A DNA stretch of 10,848 bases from a bacterium (GTDB taxonomy: Bacteria; Ratteibacteria; UBA8468; B48-G9; JAFGKM01): NCBI GenBank assembly GCA_035371905.1, contig DAORXQ010000058.1:1-10848 (forward strand), in the 5' to 3' direction. The notes under the pieces were generated by a model, which saw only the letters and a program-made list of their open reading frames with translations, did no database searches and was not told where the DNA came from. Position 1 is the first letter of the stretch, and each line of letters opens with the position of its first letter. A program made the position numbers and the translations under genes. Shown here piece by piece: positions 5,376-10,848 of the stretch.

Positions 5376-5437
5376 GAAATATAAATCCTTGTTTTTTGCG
5401 TATTTTAAAACCCTTGACTATCAACCATCCCCACAGC

Positions 5438-5452
5438 CCACCTTAAAGGTGG
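5438..5452 (-). other. 15-bp palindrome over the hldD stop codon
   Basis: CCACCTTAAAGGTGG is a perfect odd palindrome covering the last codons and TAA of hldD. In RNA it could form a 5-bp stem with a 5-base loop. No T-run follows, so it is not a standard intrinsic terminator, although it is the only hairpin at the end of this operon. Confidence 0.25.
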
Positions 5453-6402
5453 ACTTTCTGGGATTGGATAAAGTTTTTTATGCCTTCTTCAAGTTCCATA
5501 AATCCATTCTTATAACCTGCACTTCTCAATTTTTCAATATTCGCCTGAGTAAAATACTGATAACTTTCTTTCATATCTATGGGCATATCAATATATTCAA
5601 TATTTTTCTTTTTGCCAAGATACTTAAACAAAATTTCTGCCACTTCGTTAAAACTTCTTGCCTTCCCTGTCCCAACATTAAATATCCCTTTTTTCTTTCT
5701 ATTCTCCATAAAAAACCAGATTACCTCACACACATCTTTTACATATACAAAATCCCTTTTCTGCTCTCCATCCTTATATTCTTTTCTATATGACTTAAAT
5801 AGTTTTATTTTCCCTGTTTGAGTAATCTGCTCATATCCTTTTGAAATTATACTCCTCATTTCTCCTTTATGTTCTTCATTAGTCCCATAAACATTAAAAA
5901 ATTTAAGTCCAACAAATTTATTATGAAATTTATTCAAAACAACCCACAGGTCAAATATATTTTTTGAAAGTCCATATAGATTAACAGGGATTAAATTTTC
6001 AATATTCTCCTCTTCATCAGAAAAATTTTTTTCTTCTTTTCCATATGTAGCAGCAGATGAAGCATATATAAATTCAATATCATTTTCAAGACAGAAAACG
6101 GCAAGTTTTTTTGAGTAAATGAAATTGTTTTTCAGAATATACTCTACATTTTTCTCTCTTGTATTTGTACAGGCACCGAGATGTATTAAAAAATCAAAAT
6201 TCTTATCAAATCTTTTTTCTTCAATTTTCTGAATAAATTCATCCTTATCATAATAATCCTTAAATTTTTTATTTTCTATATTTTTCCTTTTCTTTTCATT
6301 TATCCTGTCAACCAGAATAATATCCTCTATCCCTTTTTTATTTAAGTATCCAAGAAAACAACTACCTATAAACCCACATGCTCCTGTTAGGATAATCTTC
6401 AT
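5443..6402 (-). CDS. hldD: ADP-L-glycero-D-manno-heptose 6-epimerase
   Basis: A 319-residue extended short-chain dehydrogenase that converts ADP-D-glycero- to ADP-L-glycero-manno-heptose, the precursor of the lipopolysaccharide inner core, in the cytoplasm. The nucleotide-binding loop GACGFIG is at 7-13. Family-specific blocks follow: ASSAATYG (114-121), the catalytic NLYGLSKNIFDLW (141-153) with Y143 and K147, GLKFFNVYG (165-173) then HKGEM (178-182), DGEQKRDFVYVKD (211-223), GIFNVGTGKARSFNEVA (239-255) and YQYFTQA (281-287). All catalytic residues are present and the length is normal. It is the last gene of a three-gene operon: its ATG overlaps the stop of the NikR-like gene as ATGA (6402..6399), with only weak ribosome-binding sequence, so translation is probably coupled. 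Codon use is strongly AT-rich. It is the best evidence here for a heptose-containing outer membrane. Confidence 0.95.
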   Translation of the reverse strand: MKIILTGACGFIGSCFLGYLNKKGIEDIILVDRINEKKRKNIENKKFKDYYDKDEFIQKIEEKRFDKNFDFLIHLGACTNTREKNVEYILKNNFIYSKKLAVFCLENDIEFIYASSAATYGKEEKNFSDEEENIENLIPVNLYGLSKNIFDLWVVLNKFHNKFVGLKFFNVYGTNEEHKGEMRSIISKGYEQITQTGKIKLFKSYRKEYKDGEQKRDFVYVKDVCEVIWFFMENRKKKGIFNVGTGKARSFNEVAEILFKYLGKKKNIEYIDMPIDMKESYQYFTQANIEKLRSAGYKNGFMELEEGIKNFIQSQKVHL

Positions 6403-6815
6403 TTTAATTTCTTACCCATAGTTGCTTTTGTTATTGCAGAATATTTAACCCCTTTCAATGATTTAAGATGAAAATATAAATCTTTTATTTTCTCAACTTT
6501 TCCCTTAACAGCAACTATCTCCATACAGTTTTCCCTATCCATATGAATATGCTGGGAAGATACAATAATTGGAGAAAACTTGTGCTGAATATCAATAATT
6601 TTATCAACAATTTCCCTTACATCATGCTCATAAACAATAACAATACATCCAGTTACATTTTTACCTTTTTCCCATTCTTCTTCAACAAACTTTTCTCTTA
6701 TTATATCTCTTATTGCTTCTGACCTGTTTTTATACTTCTGTACTTTTATAAAATTATCAAATCTGGTCAATAAATCTTCTTCCATTGATACACCAAACCT
6801 TTTCAATTTTCCCAT
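6399..6815 (-). CDS. nikR: NikR-family nickel-responsive type transcriptional regulator
   Basis: A 138-residue protein with the two-part NikR layout. Residues 1-48 are a ribbon-helix-helix DNA-binding domain (strand KRFGVSM, then helices through NRSEAIRDIIREKF). Residues about 53-135 are the ACT-like metal-sensing, tetramer-forming domain. The nickel ligands of E. coli NikR (H76, H87, H89, C95) are all matched here by H78, H89, H91 and C97, within QHKF and SSQHIHMDRENC. In the known family nickel binding turns the protein into a repressor of nickel uptake. No nickel transporter or hydrogenase gene is in this window. Its ATG directly follows the TAA of the membrane-protein gene with no spacing, with a GGGGGA ribosome-binding sequence in that gene's last codons, and its stop overlaps hldD. 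It may control its own operon. The actual metal and targets are not shown by the sequence. Confidence 0.88.
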   Translation of the reverse strand: MGKLKRFGVSMEEDLLTRFDNFIKVQKYKNRSEAIRDIIREKFVEEEWEKGKNVTGCIVIVYEHDVREIVDKIIDIQHKFSPIIVSSQHIHMDRENCMEIVAVKGKVEKIKDLYFHLKSLKGVKYSAITKATMGKKLK

Positions 6816-8678
6816 TTATTCCCCCATTTTACTTCTCTTTTCTAAATCATGATAATATAAAAACCACTCTCTTATAGCCATAACATAAAGAATTAATGCA
6901 CATCCTTCAACAAAATATCTTGAGATTCCATTTGTAACATTTGAAAAGACCTTCCCGAGAATACCTATAACCATCCCTATTGAAGAAAAAACAGCCCATA
7001 GTCGCATAATATGTGAATTGTATTCATTCCATGCATCAGCAGCACTTGTTATATTTGGAGCATTTTCAAGCCCTTTAAATAAATACTGTAATCCTACCTG
7101 ACCTCCGTATCTGTTAACTGCTGCAACAATTATATTTGTTATCGCACCATAAAAAATATAGTAGATTAAAATTGTAATATCTTTAAGCCCTCTGGAAAAA
7201 GTAGCAAAATAACCCATTAAAAATAAAGAAATGAATGTAAAAAGGTCAAGAAATCTGAATGGTTCAATCCTTCTTTTTGATGTACTTATAAAATTTGAAA
7301 TTTCTTCTTTAGTCGGGTCTCTTTCTTCATCCTTCAATCTGTCATTTAAAAACTTAAATGCCTTATTAACAGGTTGCCTTACTAAATTTTCTTTAAAAAT
7401 TTCATCAATATATTTGAAAAACATATATTCTCCACCAGCCTTCAAAATTTTACTTTCATAAAGATGGCTTATTTCTCTTTTAATCTCTTCTACAATTCTG
7501 TTAACGTCAATTACTTTAAGATGTCTAACAAAATACTTTAACCTTTCCACTTCCTCATCTGAAAAATTAAACTCATCCTTTAAAATCTTATAAATTTCTT
7601 CATTTTTTCCATTCGCAACAAGTTTGTAAATCTGAAATTTTACATTAGAATACTTTTCTGCAAGATAAATAAAATCTTCTTTATTTTTGAAAATATTAAA
7701 AATTTCTCTTTCAAAGTTTCTCCAAGTTCTTATTTCTTTACTCTCATAAATTTCTTTAATCTTCCCTTTTTCAAAAAATTTCTGAACCATAGATGATGGA
7801 AAATTTGCAGTTAATTTAAGTGATTTCTTCATAAAATAAATTTCAGCAGGAGCCCTTATAAAAGCAAGAATTCCAGAAGCAAGAGTATACCAAGTATTAT
7901 CCTTCAATCTTTCAGCAACCCTTACAAAAACACTTGCGCCAACAATACTTCCTGCAAGATTTCCATAAACTGTCTGCCTTATTCCATGTTTAACCTCTGG
8001 AAAAAGGCCTTCATCAGAATAAAAACCCCTTAAATTATAACTTCCAAACCCATATATTGCTCTTCTTATTAAAGCAAAAGGAGAAAAAGAAGTTGTTGCA
8101 ATTTCACTTTCTTCATAATCAATTAAAATATCCTCATTTTTTCCCATCTCAATTAAATTTTTAACCTTGAAGATATACTGATGATGTGGAGTACAGAAAT
8201 AAGGTCTTTCAGGTTCTTTGTCCTTCAATCTGAATTCAAAAAATGGCTTTGTTCTTACAACTTCTATTTCTCCTATATGGTTATCAAAAACTAATTCTAT
8301 TTTTTTACCATTTTTTATCTTTAAAGACCTCATATTTAGAACTTCAAAATTCCTTCTTTTCAAAAATTCCAGTATAAAATTAGAAACTATCTCTAAATCT
8401 GTTTTTCTGTAAATTTTTTCTCCTCTTATTACATATTCTTTCTTCCCTTCAGTAAAATTAAGCATCTTTTCAATCTTTGCAGGAAAAACTTTAACAATTA
8501 TATCACCATTTCTTGTCATTGTTCCTTTATATTCTCTATTAAAAAGGTCAAAATATCTGTAATTATCAAAAAAAGGATTCCAGTTCCATGCAATTTCCTT
8601 AATTATCTTTGTATTATTAAATTTTCCAATAAATTCTATTGCTTTCTCAATTTTTTCTATATTTTTATTTTTTCTCAT
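6816..8678 (-). CDS. Large membrane protein of unrecognised family
   Basis: I do not recognise this 620-residue protein. Residues 1-190 are soluble, mixed and basic, without a signal peptide. Two hydrophobic or amphipathic stretches (about 236-256 and 262-283) follow, then a long charged helical region (about 300-470, for example EEVERLKYFVRHLK and DVNRIVEEIKREI). The C-terminus has four likely transmembrane helices (about 474-494, 499-522, 558-578 and 586-607) and a charged tail. The motif FCTPHHQYIF (161-170) holds a Cys and two His that could bind a metal, but this is unproven. It is the first gene of the nikR-hldD operon and ends immediately before the nikR ATG, so it might be a NikR target or an envelope protein. 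The ATG at 8678 lacks a clear ribosome-binding site and lies very close to the only candidate promoter. Confidence 0.8.
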   Translation of the reverse strand: MRKNKNIEKIEKAIEFIGKFNNTKIIKEIAWNWNPFFDNYRYFDLFNREYKGTMTRNGDIIVKVFPAKIEKMLNFTEGKKEYVIRGEKIYRKTDLEIVSNFILEFLKRRNFEVLNMRSLKIKNGKKIELVFDNHIGEIEVVRTKPFFEFRLKDKEPERPYFCTPHHQYIFKVKNLIEMGKNEDILIDYEESEIATTSFSPFALIRRAIYGFGSYNLRGFYSDEGLFPEVKHGIRQTVYGNLAGSIVGASVFVRVAERLKDNTWYTLASGILAFIRAPAEIYFMKKSLKLTANFPSSMVQKFFEKGKIKEIYESKEIRTWRNFEREIFNIFKNKEDFIYLAEKYSNVKFQIYKLVANGKNEEIYKILKDEFNFSDEEVERLKYFVRHLKVIDVNRIVEEIKREISHLYESKILKAGGEYMFFKYIDEIFKENLVRQPVNKAFKFLNDRLKDEERDPTKEEISNFISTSKRRIEPFRFLDLFTFISLFLMGYFATFSRGLKDITILIYYIFYGAITNIIVAAVNRYGGQVGLQYLFKGLENAPNITSAADAWNEYNSHIMRLWAVFSSIGMVIGILGKVFSNVTNGISRYFVEGCALILYVMAIREWFLYYHDLEKRSKMGE

Positions 8679-8684
8679 ATTTTT

Positions 8685-8713
8685 TATTTTTCTATTTATT
8701 TACAAATTGTCAA
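8685..8713 (-). promoter_or_regulatory. Possible promoter of the membrane protein-nikR-hldD operon
   Basis: On the minus strand TTGACA (8713..8708), a 17-base spacer and a poor -10, AAAATA (8690..8685). A start from it would fall almost on the ATG at 8678, giving a leaderless or nearly leaderless mRNA, which fits the missing ribosome-binding site. The -10 match is weak. Confidence 0.3.
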
Positions 8714-8727
8714 GTTTAAATTTCTTA

Positions 8728-8756
8728 TTGACATATTACAACAGAAAGTTTATATT
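8728..8756 (+). promoter_or_regulatory. Promoter of the oxidoreductase-isomerase-sulfatase operon
   Basis: TTGACA (8728-8733), exactly 17 bases, then TATATT (8751-8756): a near-consensus sigma-70 promoter with transcription expected near 8763. It lies about 18 bases before the ribosome-binding site of the first gene and is the clearest promoter in the window. Confidence 0.7.
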
Positions 8757-8767
8757 TAAACCAATGT

Positions 8768-8773
8768 GAAGGG
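8768..8773 (+). promoter_or_regulatory. Ribosome-binding site deciding the oxidoreductase start
   Basis: GAAGGG lies seven bases before ATG 8781. It favours this ATG over the in-frame GTG at 8766, which overlaps the site and would lie only a few bases from the transcript start. Confidence 0.65.
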
Positions 8774-8780
8774 TCAAAAA

Positions 8781-9800
8781 ATGGAAAAAATTAAATGTGC
8801 AGTTATAGGAACCGGTATTTTTGGTGAAATACATGTTCATACTTACAAAACATATCTTAAATCTGAACTTATAAAAATCTGTGATATAAATGAAAAAAGA
8901 GCAAAGGAGATAAGTGAAAAATATGATGTAAAATATACAACTGATTATAAAGAAATTGCACAAGATAAAGAAATTCAGGCAGTTTCAGTTGTCACTCCTG
9001 ATTTTGCTCATAGAGATATTGTTATTGAAATGTTAAAAAGTGGAAAAAATGTTCTTGTAGAAAAACCCATGGCAACAAATACGAAAGATGCAGAAGATAT
9101 GGTAAATGAGGCAAAAAGAAGTAAAAAAATTTTGATGACAGATTTCCATAACAGATTCAATCCTTATTTTGTTCAAATTAAAGATAGTTTTGACAAAGGT
9201 GAAATTGGAAATATTTGTTCAATTTATACAAGATTGAGTGATAGAATAGATGTTCCTTTAAAATGGTTTTCATGGTCAGGTAAATCAGGTCCTCACTGGT
9301 TTTTATTTCCTCATACAGTTGACCTTGTTTGCTGGTTCTCAAAATCTCTTCCAGAAAAAATTTATGCAATTGGGAAAAAAGGAGTTCTTTCAGGATATGG
9401 CATTGATACTTATGATACTGTTACTGCAATTTTAGATTTTGGAAGATTTTATGCAACAGTTGAGACATCCTGGATTATTCCTGAATCCTGGCCCTCTATT
9501 GTTGATTTTTATTTTAAAATTGAAGGAAGTAAAGGTAAACTTGAAGTTGATTTAAATGAATTTGTATGTAAAATATCTTCAGATATAAAAAGAGAAACAA
9601 ATTTCCCCATGATAACAGGATATTTACCTATTGATGGAAAACCTATTGGTTTTGCTTCTCTACCAATTCAGCATTTTATTGATTGTATATATGATAATAA
9701 AGAACCTTTTATAACACTGGAAGATGGTCTTAATAATGTTAAAATAATAGAAAAAATAGTTGAATCAGTGGAAAAAGGAAAAACAGTTTTTTTAAAATAG
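8781..9800 (+). CDS. Gfo/Idh/MocA-family sugar or inositol dehydrogenase
   Basis: A 339-residue NAD(P)-dependent oxidoreductase when started at ATG 8781 (ribosome-binding site GAAGGG upstream). The N-terminal Rossmann fold shows AVIGTGIFGEIHVHTY (7-22) with G10, G12 and G15, an acidic residue ending strand 2 (ICDIN, D35), and the family motif VEKPMATN (93-100) with E94-K95-P96. The C-terminal substrate-binding domain has PHTVDLV (177-183), where H178 and D181 match the usual catalytic H/D pair. Members oxidise or reduce a hydroxyl of sugars, inositols or sugar acids in the cytoplasm; the substrate cannot be read from sequence. It is the first gene after the strong promoter at 8728-8756. The next gene follows after 15 bases and is a sugar isomerase-like protein, with a sulfatase after that, suggesting a pathway for a sulfated or modified carbohydrate. 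Confidence 0.9.
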   Translation: MEKIKCAVIGTGIFGEIHVHTYKTYLKSELIKICDINEKRAKEISEKYDVKYTTDYKEIAQDKEIQAVSVVTPDFAHRDIVIEMLKSGKNVLVEKPMATNTKDAEDMVNEAKRSKKILMTDFHNRFNPYFVQIKDSFDKGEIGNICSIYTRLSDRIDVPLKWFSWSGKSGPHWFLFPHTVDLVCWFSKSLPEKIYAIGKKGVLSGYGIDTYDTVTAILDFGRFYATVETSWIIPESWPSIVDFYFKIEGSKGKLEVDLNEFVCKISSDIKRETNFPMITGYLPIDGKPIGFASLPIQHFIDCIYDNKEPFITLEDGLNNVKIIEKIVESVEKGKTVFLK

Positions 9801-9808
9801 AAAGGAGG
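9801..9808 (+). promoter_or_regulatory. Ribosome-binding site of the sugar isomerase-like gene
   Basis: AAAGGAGG, seven bases before ATG 9816 and directly after the oxidoreductase stop. It is one of the strongest ribosome-binding sites in the window and fixes the start. Confidence 0.75.
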
Positions 9809-9815
9809 AATAAAA

Positions 9816-10580
9816 ATGAAACTTGGAATTGTAACTTATATGATTGCTGCTGAATGGGATGTTGATACAATTATAAAAAAATGTGAAGAACTTGGGTATG
9901 AAGGAGTGGAATTGAGGACACAGCACAAACATAAAGTAGAATCAAACCTGACAAAAAAAGAAAGAGAAGAAGTAAGGAAAAAATTTGAAAATTCAAAAGT
10001 TAAACTTGTTGGACTTGGGACAATTTTTGAATATCACAGTCCTGATAAAGAAATTTTGAAGAAAAACATTGAAGGAACAAAAGAATATGTAATACTTGCA
10101 AAAGATGTAGGAGCAGAAGGAATAAAAGTAAGACCAAATGCTTTTCCACCCAATGTTCCTAAAGAAAAAACTATTGAACAGATAGGAAAATCATTAAGAG
10201 AGGTATCATCTTTTGCTTCTGATTATGGTATAAAAATCCGGCTTGAAGTCCATGGACATGAAACATCAAACCCTGTATATATAAAGCAGATGGTAGATAT
10301 TGCAGACCATCCAAATCTTTATGTATGCTGGAATTCAAATATGACAGATATTGATGAAACAGGTTCTATTGAGAAAAATTTTAATCTTCTGAAAGATAAA
10401 ATAGAGATTGTACATATAAATGAACTCTGTAATGATTATCCATGGTTGACATTATTCAAATTACTTAAAGAAATAAACTTCAAAAACTTCTGTCTTGCTG
10501 AGATATTGTCAAATCCAGAGCCAGAAAGATTATTGAGATACTATAAAGCACTTTTCAACGCATATTTGAAACTTGTATAA
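9816..10580 (+). CDS. Sugar phosphate isomerase/epimerase, xylose isomerase-like TIM barrel
   Basis: A 254-residue protein of the AP-endonuclease-2/xylose-isomerase-like superfamily. The barrel starts MKLGIVTYMI and carries the candidate metal ligands at the usual strand ends: E32 in GVELR, E144 in IRLEVHGHE (141-149), H200 in IVHINEL (198-204) and E229 in CLAEI. Where many relatives have an Asp ligand it has CWNSN (171-175), so an Asn probably takes that place. Members isomerise or epimerise sugars, inosose or keto-sugars, often as partners of Gfo/Idh/MocA dehydrogenases. The 15-base spacing after such a gene and the strong ribosome-binding site support a shared operon. The substrate is unknown. 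The length is slightly short for the family but the barrel appears complete. A 67-base gap with a hairpin separates it from the sulfatase. Confidence 0.88.
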   Translation: MKLGIVTYMIAAEWDVDTIIKKCEELGYEGVELRTQHKHKVESNLTKKEREEVRKKFENSKVKLVGLGTIFEYHSPDKEILKKNIEGTKEYVILAKDVGAEGIKVRPNAFPPNVPKEKTIEQIGKSLREVSSFASDYGIKIRLEVHGHETSNPVYIKQMVDIADHPNLYVCWNSNMTDIDETGSIEKNFNLLKDKIEIVHINELCNDYPWLTLFKLLKEINFKNFCLAEILSNPEPERLLRYYKALFNAYLKLV

Positions 10581-10583
10581 AGA

Positions 10584-10621
10584 TTGATTTCAATTATTTT
10601 TTCACCGGTATTTGAAGTCAA
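10584..10621 (+). other. Imperfect hairpin between the isomerase and sulfatase genes
   Basis: TTGATTTCAA (10584-10593) can pair with TTGAAGTCAA (10612-10621) as a 10-bp stem with one G-U pair and an 18-base loop. No T-run follows, so it is not a normal terminator. It could protect or process the operon mRNA and lower sulfatase expression. Confidence 0.3.
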
Positions 10622-10647
10622 TAATAAATGGTTAAAGAGAATTAAAA

Positions 10648-10848
10648 ATGGAAAAAAAAGATATAATTATTTTAATGCCTGACCAGTTAAGATGGGACTG
10701 TTTAGGTGCTTATGGAAACAAAATCATAAAAACACCCAATATTGATAAAATTGCAGAAGAAGGGGTTATATTCAAAAATGCCTATACAACAAGTCCTCTT
10801 TGTATGCCTGCAAGAGCATCTTTTGTAAGTGGACTTTACCCTCACCTG
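10648..10848 (+). CDS. Sulfatase (formylglycine-dependent, Cys type), N-terminal part, runs off the right edge
   Basis: The 67 visible codons encode the N-terminal core of a type I sulfatase. IILMPDQLRWDCLGAYGN (7-24) supplies the first metal-binding Asp (D12) and the typical LGxYGN, followed by TPNIDKIAEEGVIFKNAY (29-46). The active-site signature CMPAR (52-56, CxPxR) is followed by ASFVSGLYPH (57-66). The Cys of CxPxR must be oxidised to formylglycine by a separate maturase, which is not in this window. No signal peptide is present, since the catalytic domain begins within ten residues, so the enzyme appears cytoplasmic, unless a start further upstream was lost. The ribosome-binding sequence is weak (AGAGA). 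It probably removes sulfate, or acts on a phosphate or phosphonate relative, from the substrate handled by the two preceding enzymes; many family members are annotated only by similarity. Confidence 0.9.
   Translation, partial: MEKKDIIILMPDQLRWDCLGAYGNKIIKTPNIDKIAEEGVIFKNAYTTSPLCMPARASFVSGLYPHL

Noticed and set aside
5438..5452. An intrinsic terminator after hldD
   Set aside because: The palindrome is not followed by a T-run on the minus strand and overlaps the stop codon, so it is listed only as a palindrome.
5389..5821. Two plus-strand ORFs opposite hldD
   Set aside because: They are Phe/Ile/Ser-rich antisense shadows of a gene with all catalytic motifs intact.
8766..8780. GTG start for the oxidoreductase, adding five residues
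   Set aside because: The GTG overlaps the GAAGGG ribosome-binding sequence of ATG 8781 and would leave almost no leader after the promoter at 8728-8756.

Overview
The window looks like part of the chromosome of an uncultured, AT-rich, Gram-negative bacterium. Most genes from about 5.4 kb onward are very A/T rich with polyA-rich codons. The heptose epimerase HldD implies lipopolysaccharide. The divergent set of a Gfo/Idh/MocA dehydrogenase, a xylose-isomerase-like sugar isomerase and a formylglycine-type sulfatase is the kind of glycan-degrading set common in PVC-superphylum and related candidate phyla. That placement is an inference; no rRNA or complete tRNA is present to test it.

Positions 1-3400 (minus strand) hold a type I restriction-modification operon that is visibly richer in G+C than the rest. 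Its order is a possible 26-codon leader ORF, hsdR (EcoEI type), a RadC/JAB-domain protein with an unusual N-terminal extension, and the first 17 codons of hsdS. hsdR, radC and hsdS are joined by ATGA stop/start overlaps, so the RadC protein is built into the restriction operon. No hsdM is visible; it may lie beyond the left edge.

Positions 3400-5440 are a gene-poor stretch that looks like a decayed mobile-element or island boundary. It holds a multiply frameshifted relic of an unrecognised protein (about 3661-4118), an inverted-repeat element of about 137 bp with a G-rich interior, and a RelE/ParE-type toxin-antitoxin pair. The toxin reading frame is broken by one base just after its natural start. 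A 15-bp direct repeat flanks that pair. Next come short 11-bp and 10-bp tandem repeats and a 25-bp inverted repeat. The stretch ends with the promoter and 5' half of a tRNA-Arg(CCT) gene whose similarity stops at the anticodon loop. This is the arrangement expected of an integrase attachment site, with the foreign DNA on the left.

Positions 5443-8678 (minus strand) form a tight operon: an unrecognised 620-residue membrane protein, a NikR-family nickel-type regulator with all four metal ligands, and hldD. Positions 8728-10848 (plus strand), divergent from it, carry a near-consensus promoter followed by the oxidoreductase, the sugar isomerase and the start of a sulfatase, probably a carbohydrate-degrading operon. 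The two divergent operons share an 87-bp intergenic region that contains a TGTCAA-N14-TTGACA dyad.
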